Numbered from the stretch's first letter, positions 13,010-24,743 are shown. The stretch is DNA of 64,000 nucleotides from Metarhizium brunneum (GCF_013426205.1 NC_089425.1:2728001-2792000); one strand, 5' to 3'. Notes: generated by a model not told the origin, from the sequence alone. A program made the numbers and translations.

Positions 13010-14523
13010 ACTAGATGTAGACTTGGAGTGAGACTTGTCATGGCTTTGCATTAGCTTTCACAAGTCACCCGGAGACAGGTGAAGATCTATGTGATGATGG
13101 TTAGTGAAACCCATTGATTCAAGCCGATTCCAAAAGCTAGACCGCGGCTATGTACACACAGTCCAAGGAGGGCATCAGACTGACTGATGAATTTGATTTT
13201 CTCGCACAGGGCCGGGACCACCGCTTTGAACGGTCGATTGCAAAGTAGGCTTTGATCTGCTTATCCAAATAGAGCAATACGGCTTGCAATCAAACCGTTA
13301 GCCTTTTAATGTACCGCAACCCTAGGGGGATGCTGTCGCATTACTAAGAAGCCTGACGCATTCGTCGCTCTTTCGTCTTTCATCTTTCATCTGTCAGGTG
13401 ACGAATGTATAAATTGATGCAGCTAGGAAATGGCGATGGATAGGGCCAGTATAATGGCCTCGTGGATGGAGCAAAGAACAATTCCAAGGTGTGGGCGGTG
13501 CCTGCTATCGATGTACGCGGTGAGTCATGCGCGTGATGGCGTGGACTCCAAGACCTGGTAAACATTGATGACTCTGATGAGGGTATAAAGTCCCGATACG
13601 TCAAGTGTCTTTGCGGGGAATCAATATACTTGTTCATGCCACCAATAGATATGCTCACTTATGCTGTTATAAGGGTACGATAGTAGGCTTGAAGCAAAAG
13701 GCTTGAATTCAGAGATAATCTCGAAGGGTGTCAAAGGTCCTTGGTTTTCCAAGAGGAAGAGAGGGACGAGTAATTATTACATATACCGGATATGGAAGGA
13801 AACGTCTGGCGCCTAGGGCTCGTGCCCGGTCATGTGTTCAATCCGTGTAACATATGCATTAACTTGACTCCCCGACGTATAAATTAGTTTAATAGGCTTA
13901 TGAATGCATTGACTTGTGTATGCATAAATTAACACAAGACTTGCAGCACCAACACAACACTGCAATGCCAAATGATGCATTCACATTGTCGCATAACAGC
14001 AGAACCCGCCAACTCGAGTTTTCTCATCCGCTACTACACGAGTCCTGGCATGGCTGATATTCAACATTGACGTGTTACTGTCTTGCGAAAACAAGATGAA
14101 CTACATATAAATAGATCCCTACTACTTCGGCTCACCTATACCGGCATATTATACAGAGACACTTCGGCTTGTGATGGTGGGGCCACCGACCCGTGCCTCT
14201 AATTCCCATCACCCCGGCGGGCAAAAGAAATGGCACTAGTAGCACGCCGTCAAGCGCCGTCTGACCAATTCAGCATCGCTCATAGGCCCACGACGTCGGC
14301 TGGACCAGTTCGCCCGGCACCCCGGATTGGGGGAGAGTGGGCGGAGGCGACCCCAAGCAGGCGCGTGGCCAGGCTGAGCCGAGGTAAATGCCGAATGATG
14401 AAGTGATCCTACTCAGCTTCGTCTTTAACCTCGCTGGTTCCCGTCCTTTAAATCTCCTTGTCTCTCCAATTCCTGACAACACAACCAAACTCCTTTTCCA
14501 CGCCACGCCACGCCATATTCACC
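13010..14523. other. Intergenic region, A/T-rich centre
   Basis: No coding signal. The part near 13780-14150 is noticeably A/T rich with several TATAAAT-like words. The last 100 bases before 14524 are pyrimidine/CA rich, as in fungal 5' leaders. Confidence 0.5.
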
Positions 14524-15011
14524 ATGTCCGAGACCTACACTATTGCCGACGTGCAGAAGCACAAGACAGAGGCCGATGGCATGTGGTTGATTGTCGAGAA
14601 CAACGTCTATGACATTACGAGTATGTGAATTCCAGCTCCCGCCCCCGGCCGGACAATGCAATCCGTATTATTTTTCTCTGCCGCGACGGCATCCTTTGAC
14701 ACGGCCACCTGCGCGTGAGCTGGCCGTCGCGCCACTGCGCTGTGCCGGGCTTGCCATTCTCCCCCGTCCTTTCACGTGATGGAGCGTCCGACGGGGTTCG
14801 GCAATTGAGATGCCTTCATTTGGCGACGAAACGAACTGGCTGACGCATTGCAGAGTTCCTCCCCGAGCACCCCGGTGGCGACCGTATCCTCAAGCGATTC
14901 GCCGGCAAGAATGCCACCAAGGCCTTCTGGAAGTACCACTCCGAGAGCGTGCTGAAGAAGTACGGCGACAAGTACAAGATTGGCACCGTCGCCGAGGCGC
15001 CCAAGCTGTAA
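14524..15011 (+). CDS. Small soluble cytochrome b5-like heme-binding protein
   Basis: Predicted electron carrier of the cytochrome b5 fold. Exon 1 is 14524-14620 and exon 2 is 14854-15011, joined in phase (ITK) across a 233-bp intron to give 84 residues. The heme site is visible: first axial histidine in FLPEHPGGDRILKRFAG and second in AFWKYHSESVLKKYG. There is no membrane anchor or signal peptide, so it is a free-standing cytosolic (or organelle-imported) domain, shorter than the classical ER-anchored cytochrome b5 of about 130 residues. Its partner is unknown. Confidence 0.92.
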
Positions 15012-15740
15012 ACGGGCTTGCGGCAACCGGCGTGACATTTAAAAAAAAACACATATCTAAATGAGACGAAATGGGCATGGAACCAAGGCAAGGGATACAA
15101 CTGGGCTGATCATGATGCCCGCTCGAGCTCTCGGCGGTTTAGACACAGCAGCGTGGAGGCAGACGTGATGGGCGTGTACAATTTTTTAATTTTTCTTGTC
15201 CCTTGCGGCCGAGTAGATTTTTGGATACTAGACGGGCCGGAGGGCTTGGTACTTGGAAACATATATAGACGGCATGTCTGATAGCGAGGAATGTGTACTA
15301 CTCATGGTGAAATTCTCACCGGACAGATTTTGCTCCTTTTGCGGACCTATTTTGACGAGTTTGACTCGCCATTCGGCTGCCGGAACCCAATCCATCTTAA
15401 CCGCCCTCTGTGTGACCAGTTGCAATTCATGCACGGAGCGTTGTTGTACTTTGCTTCCACAGTTGACGGCGCCGCCTCAAGCGTCAAGCTGACCGTCCCG
15501 AGGCCCGGGTTGCGCAGACAGCCCCAGCATTATCGACACTTGCTTGGCTTTTGACCGTGTAAACATCCAGAAGCCGACATTGAGCCCTGCAGACACGCCC
15601 GCCAAGTAAAAGTCTGGTAGTGGGCCGCAGGCGTGGCGCAAACACACCGCGCCCTCCCGACGGCATTCGCATCCAAGCTGCACCAGGCCTCGACGCTCGC
15701 TCGCTCCTCCTCCTCCTGCCAACCACCAGACAGACACATC
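15012..15740. other. Intergenic region
   Basis: No gene supported. It contains the 3' region of the cytochrome b5-like gene and the promoter of the decarboxylase gene. An ORF in frame with the decarboxylase extends upstream to 15633, but the ATG at 15741 is preferred. Confidence 0.5.
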
Positions 15741-17393
15741 ATGGGCGACATCTTCAGCCTCGCCGCCATACGGCCCCGCCTCGCGGAGCGCGACGACCCC
15801 CGCGCCTCATACGGGCCAACCCTCCCACCGCCCGCGGCCGTCCAAGCCGCCGAGTCGTCTCTTCCCGACCCCCAGTCGCCCAGCTACCTCGGCGGCCAGC
15901 CGGCCTCGTCCACGGCATCCCACATCATCAGCGACATTGTCCCCGCCCTCACCGGCCAGGCCCGCTCCAGCCGGTACTACGGTTTCGTCACGGGCGGCGT
16001 GCTGCCCATCGCCGAGTGGGCGGACAACGTGGCCTCGCGGACAGACCAGAACGTGCAGGTTCACCTGCCGGCCCAGACGGCTGCCACGGCCGTGGAGCAC
16101 GCCGCGCTGGAGATGCTCGTGCGCCTGCTGAGGCTGGACGCCGGCGGCGCGACGTGGGCCGGCAGGACCTTTACCACGGGCGCGACGGCCAGCAACCTTC
16201 TCGGGCTCGCCTGCGGGCGGGAGGTCGTTGTGAGCGCGAGGCTCGGCGGGCACGGCGTGGGCGAGCTGGGCTTGCTGGCCGCGTGTGCGAGCGCCGGCGT
16301 TGAGGAGATACAGGTGCTCACGAGCGCCGGACACAGCTCGCTTTCCAAGGCGGCGAGCGTCGTTGGCCTGGGGAGGCGGAGCGTCAAGGAGCTGCCGCTG
16401 AGCGACGACCAGCCGTGGAGGCTGGATATCGATGCTCTGGAGGGCGAGTTGGGGAGGCGCGGCACGGCGAGTATCATCGCCATCAGCGCGGGAGACGTGA
16501 ATACCGGCGGGTACGCGTTGCAAGGGCCTGAGGAGTGGAAGAGGGTGAGGGAGCTGGCAGATACGTATGGTGCTTGGATTCACGTCGACGGCGGTAAGTT
16601 GCTTGTGCATGTGTGTGTGTGTGTGTGTGTGCACGAGATGCCATTATTGACTTGTTTTAGCCATGGGTGTATTTGCGAGGGCTCTCGGCGACGAACCGCA
16701 ACATCAACTGCTCAAGCAAAGAACAGACGGCATCCAACTGGCAGATAGCATCACACTCGACGGCCACAAGCTCCTCAACGTAGTATGTCGTCTATTTCCC
16801 GTTCCTCCATCCGTAGCAAAAAAAAAGCCCGGCAGACTAACCAGGACAAGCCCTACGACTGTGGCATTTTCTTCACGCGCTCCGCGTCTACCCTTTCGTC
16901 CGTCTTCATGAACCCCAACGCCGCATACCTCGCCTCCTCAGCAGCAGCCACGATCCCATCGCCTCTGAACATTGGTCTCGAAAACTCCCGCCGCTTCCGC
17001 GCGCTACCAGCATACGCCGTGCTGCTCAGCGAGGGTCGTCCCGGCATTGCCAAGCTGCTCTCCAACATGATTGCCTTGTGCCGCAAGCTGGCCGTGTATC
17101 TGCGCGAGTCGTCGCATTACGAACTCCTGCCGGATGAGAGCGCGCCGCTGGACGGCATTTTCATGATTCTGCTCTTCCGAGCTAAAAGCAAGCATGTAAA
17201 TGACGTGCTGGTCGACCGCATCAACCGCACCAGGGAAATGTACGTCTCCGGGACCAAGTGGAAGGGCGAGACCGCAGTCCGTATAGCCGTGTCGAATTGG
17301 AAGGTGCATGTAGACCGTGACTTTGCAGTTGTGACGCAGATATTGGATGCCGTGGCTGAAGGACGAGAATGTAGCATCGAGAGCACCCTCTAA
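15741..17393 (+). CDS. PLP-dependent decarboxylase (group II family)
   Basis: Pyridoxal-5'-phosphate enzyme of the glutamate/aromatic/diaminobutyrate decarboxylase superfamily; substrate not determinable. Exons 15741-16593, 16661-16782 and 16851-17393 give 505 residues, the usual size. Visible are the cofactor region TTGATASNLLGLACGRE, the aspartate block IHVDGAMG (formed across intron 1) and the PLP lysine in ITLDGHKLLNVPYDCG (formed across intron 2). The C-terminal domain ends in AVRIAVSNWKVHVDRDF. Intron 1 carries a (GT)10 tract. The acceptor of intron 2 is placed at 16850; an alternative a few bases upstream would add two residues. It faces UPF0390 tail to tail, about 150 bp away. The group is also met in bacterial-type tyrosine and diaminobutyrate decarboxylases, so the exact reaction is open. 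Confidence 0.9.
16611..16630. repeat. (GT)10 microsatellite in an intron
   Basis: A perfect GT dinucleotide tract inside intron 1 of the decarboxylase gene, about 30 bases before its acceptor. Confidence 0.95.
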
Positions 17394-17547
17394 CCACAGC
17401 AGAGGGAGACGGACCAAAAAAAAAGAAAAAGACCAAACATCTGTAGATCGTAATTATAATGAAAGATCCCACAACGCCCAGCTATACCGCGTAGAAATCA
17501 TGGCCATGGTAAGTGACTGTGAAAGGGAAAAAAAAAACATCTTCCCC

Positions 17548-17811
17548 TCAGCCAAACTTCTTCGACCCGCCCTTGATGGAAACTTTCTTGTCTTTGCCCT
17601 TCTTACCCTTCCCAATCAACTCCAAGTGTCCCGCTCTCTCACCCAGCAACGCCTCCGTCTTGGCCGTCAGCCCAGCGGAAAACTTCTTGTGAGCCTTCTC
17701 GAGGCTTGTTTTTGCCTTTTGCGGCTTGTTCACCTTGGACGCTTGTTTTTTCGAGTGCGTTGCCTTGGGGGCCTTGGCTTTGGTGGACTGTTTTATTGCG
17801 CCTTGCGCCAT
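17548..17811 (-). CDS. UPF0390 (DUF2462) small basic protein
   Basis: 87-residue, very lysine-rich protein starting MAQGAIKQSTKAKAPKA and ending SIKGGSKKFG. The middle block KAHKKFSAGLTAKTEALL followed by GERAGHLEL matches the eukaryotic UPF0390/leydig-cell 10 kDa homologue family, small nuclear or nucleolar proteins of unclear role. Single exon. The reading frame stays open upstream to 17916, but that extension has no family similarity, so the internal ATG at 17811 was chosen. Confidence 0.85.
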   Translation of the reverse strand: MAQGAIKQSTKAKAPKATHSKKQASKVNKPQKAKTSLEKAHKKFSAGLTAKTEALLGERAGHLELIGKGKKGKDKKVSIKGGSKKFG

Positions 17812-18420
17812 TGTTCCTTCTTTTTGAAAACTGTATAATGCGGCCCGGGATTTCGTTGAGTTGGTTGCGAAAATCGGCTGTTGGATTTTTTTTGGGAGGG
17901 GGGAGAGGTTGGACATTTGGGCACGGCAGGGCTTGTTGGATCAATGGAGTACTTTTCTGCCGGGTTCGGAGGCACTGGGACACTCACCGCCCTAGAAGGA
18001 TGACCCACATCTACGAGTTGCGTTCAAGATGCCGTTGTTAGCGTTGTGCAATACACACACTCATCAGCGACCAAGTGGTCTGCCACTTGGTTATCAGGGG
18101 TAACAAAAATTGTACTTGAATAATTGTAGGAGAAAAATGGTTTGTTGGAAATATGCAGAACGACGCCTTATCATATAATCACCCATAAATTCAGATCACC
18201 CTCTTTCACCCACTTACACCAGCAATATTGAACCGCAGTCAACTCTATTATTTATGCACATTCAAGTCTATCCATGACTCCATGATGCATGGTCAAATTT
18301 CACGTTATATGGTATCCCAATGCTCACATATGCGCCTCCATACGACACTTACTCCACCAAGCTCACCTCTCCCTGCCACACTGGCCATCGCTATAGTCTG
18401 CGCAGGTAGCAACGTGGAAT
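17812..18420. other. Intergenic region between two minus-strand genes
   Basis: Promoter of the UPF0390 gene and 3' flank of the SCY1-like gene. No coding signal seen. Confidence 0.5.
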
Positions 18421-21050
18421 TTACCACCCATCCCCCCATCCATCATCGTCATCGGTCTCTTTCGGCTTCATATCAATCTTCTTGGCCGCCGGTACTTTAG
18501 CAGCAGTCTTTGCGGCTGGTTTGGCTGCTGGTTTCTTCGTCGCCGTCGACTTGGATAGGCCTTTGGGCAGTGGTTTGGCTGATCCAGGCTTCTTCTTCTG
18601 TGCTTGGGCTGCTAGCCACCCAGCAAAATCTGGTTCTTCTCCATCATCAAACGGCACAGTCTTTTCAGGGGCCTTGCTCGTAGTCGATGATGGTATAACC
18701 TCATCATCATCTCCCATTTCCCCCCACGCATCACCTGCGTCATCAAATCCGTCATCCTGCCAGAAGGCATCTGCCATTGCGCTGGCGCTCGGTGATGTTG
18801 TCCCAGATGTCTGGGTTGGCGGCGGGCTGATAGCTTGTTTATGTCGAGTAGATGCAGAGGTACTTGGCAATCGTCTGGTTTCAGGGCCAGGTGACGGGGT
18901 CGGTTTTGGTGAGTTGACTCCCGAGCCGCCGTTTGTCGTCTGCATATCGCCCGCTGCAGTCGAAAGCTTATTAGTGAACGAGGATATTGCCCAGCCCGTC
19001 CAGCCAGCAGAACCGCTCTGCTGCGGCGTCCCCATTCTTGCAGGCTGGGTTTCTCCCGCCTTCGGAGGGGGGAGAGCTGTGTCAGGCATAGCCGAAGCAG
19101 CTTTGCGAACCTTCTGAAGATACGAGTCAATGGTGCGATTTGCCTGGTCTCGAATCATTCGCTCCTTATCAATCATCAATGGGCAGACTAAGGGGAGAAT
19201 GCGGGCGGCGCAGTCCTCTTCGGTGAAGTGCTCTGCAGTGGCGGCAAGTGACATAAGAGCAGCATTTCGGGCATGGACGAATGGGTCCCTCAAAGACCGT
19301 GTAAATGCAGCGATGAGAACTTTGGAGCGGGAAGACGTTCCAAGATATTTAGCAATTTTTCCTAAGCAGATAGTGGTGTTTGTTCGGATACCAGGCTGCT
19401 CGTCGTTTGCAGTTTTCGCCAGGTGCTTGAGTAGGTCACCATTTATAGTCCTATCAGACAACTTGTTGATGAGAAGGAGAACCGACTTCAGCGTCTGCTC
19501 TCGAACGACTGGTTGAACATCTGTGAATCCCGTGACCTACGTAAGTGTCAGCTAGGGTTATCTCAATTGGTGCCAGGGGTTACCAACTATATGAGGAAAT
19601 AGCTTGTCGTTGACAATCTTTTGAGGTAGTCGGTCGATTATCAACGGTAGATTGTCCAATAGATACACTCGAATAGCTCGATCTGGGTTTGCAAACATCC
19701 TGATAATAAATGGTGTTATCCTAGTTTCAAAGTCGTCGTTGGACATGTTGGCAGCGATTTTCAGAATGACACCGAGAGCCTTGGGGCCGCCGCCACCAAA
19801 TTCAACCGACTTGATCAACTCAGGTAGGACCTTCATTTTGAAGAACTCTTCGGGGAAATCGTCAGTGAGTTGGTCTAAATCGCTGCCATGTTATTAGTCT
19901 CGGGACATGAGAGTATATCTTGCAATGTAGAATTACCTCAAAAATTCCTCTCTCTCGCTGGGAGATTTCATTCCGAGGTTGTCGATACCGTCCGTTAACT
20001 TGATCAAGGGGCTGTCAAAGAACGACCCCGTCCTGTTGCCTTGTTCGAGAAAGGCAGATACGGCAATACGAGCCTTGGGATTAGCATTGCAGAGTCTCTT
20101 GTAACTTGACTGCATCGTTGGAGGGATATTCTTCGTTTGGCCAGCTTGGCCGCTTCCATTGTACTCATTGTTAAATGTTTCGAATATCAGTACTCCAAAG
20201 TTGAAGGAGTCCACCGCTGAGTGTGGGTTCTTCTTGATGACATCCCATCCACCTTGAGCCAACTCTGGCGGCGCATAGCGAGCTGAATCGGGTACTAAGC
20301 TTCCATATGTCTACAGGAATGGTCAGCAACTGGCATTGGCGGCTGACTGCTCATGCTCACATAGATGACAGATTCATCGTCTTTGACGCTACTCAAAACT
20401 TCAAACCCGCCCAGCTTCCACTCCCCGCTTTCCGACGTATATACAGATCCCACTTTGAGGTTTCCGTGGATCGACGACGCGTCGGCATTAATAAACTTGA
20501 TGGTTCTCTAAGGAGTCGTTAGCAAGTAAGAATGCTCTTCTTCCTCGGTACACATCTTTCGCACCGCAACACTATGCAAGCCCCATTTAATTGTTTCGGG
20601 GGCGAGACTCTTTCGGCGCACATGCCATCGAAGAGGAACGACCCGCTCAGTGGCAATATATATGTAGGTTTCGGTCTGGTCTGGGTTCAGCAAAAGGGTT
20701 CACGTTCGAGATGGCGAATTGGCATTGTATACCTCGACGGTATCCAACACCTTTATAACTCCGGGGTGTCGCATCGTCCGTAGTTTCTTCAGCGCATTTC
20801 TAGCCAGAGGGAGGCGGCCTCTATTGGCTGTGGTATCAAAGGAGAAGATGCTGCAGTTTGACCCGTCTTCCTAAACCAGAGGGTTAGCATGTGATGCAAT
20901 CGCAGGCCGGGCAGCGTGATTCCGAACCCTCTTCGTTCCATTGTACAGAGTAAAAACGGACTCGTCAATGTCGACTTTATCTCCGAAGCTGTATGGAAAC
21001 GGAGGCCCCGTGGCAATGGCAGATGCCACGGCATTCTTTAGAAAGTCCAT
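18421..21050 (-). CDS. SCY1: SCY1/SCYL1-type pseudokinase with HEAT repeats
   Basis: Homologue of yeast Cex1/Scy1 and human SCYL1, involved in COPI-linked Golgi-ER traffic and tRNA export. Exons in coding order are 21050-20928, 20870-20733, 20675-20565, 20507-20361, 20310-19937, 19882-19588 and 19536-18421; all phases agree, giving 767 residues. The N-terminal half is kinase-like but degenerate: the start is MDFLKNAVASAIATGPPFPY, YIYIATERVVPL marks the hinge, and IHGNLKVGSVY replaces the catalytic HRD loop. HEAT repeats follow (GPKALGVILKIAANM, VTGFTDVQPVVREQT). The tail is low complexity with an Ala/Lys-rich stretch and ends in acidic, tryptophan-containing DDDDGWGDGW. Introns 1, 3 and 6 use non-consensus donors (GTTCGG, GTGCGA, GTTGGT). 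The exact end of exon 3 is the least certain join. Confidence 0.92.
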
Positions 21051-22708
21051 GACCAGGCAAGATGCCTGCTAGGTAGCCAGTCAACAGGAGTGAATCAGTC
21101 GCTCGAATCGGTACCAATGAAGATGTGCAAAGATGAAGGTATCGGTGGCTTCTGAAATGCACAAAGCTTGCACAGGCTCAGCGGCGCGCAAAGCCAACAG
21201 GTAGAAGAATGCAAGGCAGGCCTACATGTAAGCAGCCACGAAGCTTCAATGGCTAAAGGGTTGCGCGTGGTGGATGAAAGCCAGCTTGCCAAGGCTCGCG
21301 TGGCCCCTCCGGCTGGTGGCCCCTCGCTTTCAATCTCGGGCCCCGCCTGTGCCTAGTCCTTGAGTCGTTCCTACCTTCTCCATGTCATTCTATGCGCAAC
21401 AATATGTCAGCATCACCGGGGCCGAAGGCACTGGAGACTATCGTTTTCGATAATATGCCATTCATGTTGCAGGTGCTTAGGCACTTGCATGGCTTTTATT
21501 TTTGTTTTTGTTTTTATTTTTCATCCAGACACATGGAAAGATGGCACCAAGTCCCTGGGTACACCCGTACTCTGTACATACTAAGTAAATGCATAGTCTT
21601 TGTGATATTGTGCCAGTCGAGCCAGTCAGCGACTAGGCACAAACGGCCCACTTTCCTCCGGATGTGCATCCCGCCCCGCTAAGCGCCAGCGACTATGACA
21701 GCCGGAAACTCAACCTGGCTTCCTTTCCTTCACCAACTTCAAATACTCGGCATTCAGCCACTCTTTCCGCTCGCCTTCCCCTCGGCCGCGTTTGGTCTCG
21801 ATGCGGCATCTTTCGCATCAGCTTAATCCTGCCCATGTTTCCTACTCACTCGGCAATTGTATGGGCTGCCTCACAGCCAGTAGGAGACTCAACCTCGCAG
21901 CTTGAGGCTCGCGTGTCACCTCGTTTGCCTTGTTGTCCCACAGCCGCTTATTTTGCTTCACCACAGCTGCACCCTACGAAGGGCCCGGGACCTTGTTTGA
22001 GTTTTCTCGTCACTAACACGGGGGTTCTCTGCAAAATCTGGTGAGTCCAGTTTGCTTGCTTCTGTTCAACAATCTCCCACCAACTCTTGCAGCGAGTGAT
22101 GCCATGTGGTAAAAGGTCTGACCGAGCGGAACCTTCTGTGTTTTGAGTCTCTTTCAATTCATACAGCAAGCCACCCCAGACTACGTTACGCTAGATGGGA
22201 GTTGGACTTAGCTGGCGTCTGCGTGCTGTTGATAATCCCATTGGGAACGTTTCCTTACAGAGGTTCGCGGCAGCACACCCGACGTACATCACGCGTCGCA
22301 AACTGGAGTTTTGATTCTCGTATTCCACGGATCAAAGACCAAAGGCCGCGATCAACAGGATGCATTACCTTGTCCCAATTCTGCAAGAGTCAACTCATAA
22401 CCGCTGCTGTTCCTTGGCTGAAGTCCAAAATGAATAACTGAAAAGATCTGACGCTGTCCTATTTTGTTTCCCTTTCTGGTATCGAGTGCATGGACGAATA
22501 ACTATTTCTAACACATCCGTGCATAGTACATTCTCAAACAGGATTTCTCATCCTTCGAGCTCATCAGTTTTTCATCACTAATGTTTCGTCACCGGTGAAT
22601 TCCTCTCCGGCGCTTCGGGGGACGCGTCAAGTTCAGTTGCACAGATGTGGGCTATACGGCTCTCCCCTTCTGCGAAGCTTTCACGATACCTTGACATGAG
22701 CGAACATT
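21051..22708. other. Divergent promoter region
   Basis: Shared upstream DNA of the SCY1-like gene (minus) and the orphan gene at 22709 (plus). No further gene supported. ORFs near 21360-21680 and 21664-22044 lack any protein-like pattern. Confidence 0.5.
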
Positions 22709-22727
22709 ATGAGCAGTCTAAACCCTG
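22695..22727 (+). promoter_or_regulatory. Short upstream ORF overlapping the next start codon
   Basis: ATG at 22695 opens a 10-codon frame (MSEHYEQSKP) that stops at 22727, overlapping out of frame the ATG at 22709. If the transcript begins upstream, it could lower initiation at the main start. Confidence 0.45.
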
Positions 22728-24424
22728 AAGGAAAAGCAACATCGTCAGCTTGCTCTCAAAGTAGCGTGACTGTAAATACTTCCGGGGGGGAATTCGCGAA
22801 GAATACTGGACCACACAAGTACACGGCCAAGAGAACACCAAGGTCTCTCCCGGGCTCTACTACAGCGACTAATTTCTCACCCCTTCCACCAGTCCAACAT
22901 ACTTTATCCAACTCATCTTCTACGCGTGTCGCGCCTGTCGTGCCCACTGAGTCAGCAACAGCGGCCGCGTCTAAGCCTCCGCATTTTGTTCCATACGCCT
23001 CTCGTGCCCGCACACATCATGCTAGTACAAGGACAGACTTGTCCATTCACACGCAAGTTTCACGAAATTCGTTCCAGAGCAGGCAACCATGGTGTCCAGA
23101 TGGTATTCAGAGTTCATATCAACATGCATCTGAGCCAGCAGGGCAGGTCTCTACGATCTCGGCCCGCACACGGCGTGCGCTAGATCCTCCGCCACTGGGT
23201 AGGGTTCGCATGCCCAATGACAACTTGTACGAGTTCACCTTCAGCGCACCAATCATGGAACAGCCGAAATCGATAGGCAGGATACCAATAGAGACTGTGC
23301 CAGTCAAGGCATCCTATTCACCAACGCCAACTATTCCCAGATCTCAGCCGCCGCCAATAAGTTCCAGCCGGAAGGGGAACAGCTCATATTATGGTCAGGT
23401 ATATATCGACTTGACACAAGATGGCCCAAGCCTTGATTCGGAACCTTCAGCAGCTACCAACGGAGCAAATCTTGCTCCCGTCCAAAAAGCCGAGCCGGTG
23501 CAGGTTGCCAGAGCTAACCGCCTTGGCGCAAATAACAAAGTCAACCCACCGTCGCTATCCATATCAGACGCATCGTCTGACTTGCCATCCACGAATCATA
23601 TATGTCAAATAGTGACTCATGATACTCCCCGCACTCCAGGGCAGAAACGAAAGCGCGATGACAGGCCTCCAGATCCCCTAAATGGTGTTCAACAAGTCGC
23701 AGTTACCTCTTCTGCTTCCACTGCTAGTACAAGTGTAATCCAAGGAGTCGTTAAAGACACCATTCGGCCTGCCTCGCAAGTTCCTCTTCAGGACAACATC
23801 ACCACACCTGCAGAAATCGCCGTTCAGATGAAAGTCAAATCAGTACAATTTAACTCATCTGCGTTTGACACAGCTTTATATCAGCAACCTGATGCGGCAC
23901 CTCCCCCTGCTGGAGTAGTGATCGGTCCGCGTATAGAAAACAAGCCCTCCTTAAGTCAGACGACTTACATCTATGCAAACCCAGCTATCCATGGAATGCA
24001 CAACAGGTCTGAAGTGTGGCACGAAAAAAAAGCCCTCGAGATTCAGTCACGCGGCGGTCGCAAGTTCTGGTTCGGTAAAGTTTCTGCACGTCTGCGATGG
24101 TTGCAGAGGAAGCAGATCAGATCTTCTAAAACGCAAGACGTAACCTGTGACCAGATGCCAGAACGCGCTGATCCAGAGCCAGGAGCCTATAGGAGGCCTC
24201 TGGATTTTGGGGATGTGCCTGAGTCAAAACTCCCCGAAAAGGTACGGCAGAATCCGGACTGGCTAAAAGCCTGCGAATGGTTCAGACAGCAACAAAACTT
24301 ACGAGGCATGCGGCTCCGCGAATCTAAAAGATGCGAGCAGGAAGCGAATGAGTACTACATGATCCTATCGCAGGGAGGGATTCCGGACCCGGGAACGGAA
24401 GGTAGTGATCAAGCTCCAGTATGA
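22709..24424 (+). CDS. Orphan hypothetical protein, probably nuclear
   Basis: Single-exon protein of 571 residues that I do not recognise. Residues 1-330 are low complexity, rich in Ser, Thr and Pro. Within it, VYIDLTQDGPSLDSE (about residues 231-245) has the form of a SUMO-interacting motif, a hydrophobic core followed by acidic residues, and GQKRKRDDRPP (about residues 310-325) looks like a nuclear localisation signal. The C-terminal 180 residues appear folded and charged: WFGKVSARLRWLQRKQIRSS, then LPEKVRQNPDWLKACEWFRQ, and a final helix-like RESKRCEQEANEYYMILSQG. There is no signal peptide or membrane segment. The nuclear/SUMO role is inference from short motifs only. The ORF is clearly real from its length and sustained composition. 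Confidence 0.82.
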   Translation: MSSLNPEGKATSSACSQSSVTVNTSGGEFAKNTGPHKYTAKRTPRSLPGSTTATNFSPLPPVQHTLSNSSSTRVAPVVPTESATAAASKPPHFVPYASRARTHHASTRTDLSIHTQVSRNSFQSRQPWCPDGIQSSYQHASEPAGQVSTISARTRRALDPPPLGRVRMPNDNLYEFTFSAPIMEQPKSIGRIPIETVPVKASYSPTPTIPRSQPPPISSSRKGNSSYYGQVYIDLTQDGPSLDSEPSAATNGANLAPVQKAEPVQVARANRLGANNKVNPPSLSISDASSDLPSTNHICQIVTHDTPRTPGQKRKRDDRPPDPLNGVQQVAVTSSASTASTSVIQGVVKDTIRPASQVPLQDNITTPAEIAVQMKVKSVQFNSSAFDTALYQQPDAAPPPAGVVIGPRIENKPSLSQTTYIYANPAIHGMHNRSEVWHEKKALEIQSRGGRKFWFGKVSARLRWLQRKQIRSSKTQDVTCDQMPERADPEPGAYRRPLDFGDVPESKLPEKVRQNPDWLKACEWFRQQQNLRGMRLRESKRCEQEANEYYMILSQGGIPDPGTEGSDQAPV

Positions 24425-24743
24425 ATGATGAACGGAGTTAAAAGGTATTAGTGGTTTTGGCTTTGATGGCGTTTGGCATATACCCATTTGAGATACGATC
24501 ACTTTTTGATGAATACCATGCGGTGACTTGGCGTTAGAGTAGATAAACAGCGACTCCAGTAAAAATAATGAATATACACGGATATCACAGTACAAGACGG
24601 CGGTCAAGGTGACTCAATCAATTGGAACTTTCTATCTTTTTTGGATATACCAAACGCCAACAACATCGCCAAGAAAAAGGAATAAAATACAGCAGACGAC
24701 TCAACAAGGGACGGCCACGCTCGGCCTTTGGCCATGGTCCTGT
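24425..24743. other. Short convergent intergenic region
   Basis: 3' flanks of the orphan gene (plus) and the aconitase gene (minus). A/T rich, no gene seen. Confidence 0.5.

Noticed and set aside
15807..16634. 275-codon antisense ORF opposite the PLP decarboxylase
   Set aside because: Shadow of the real gene, and it includes the translated GT repeat.
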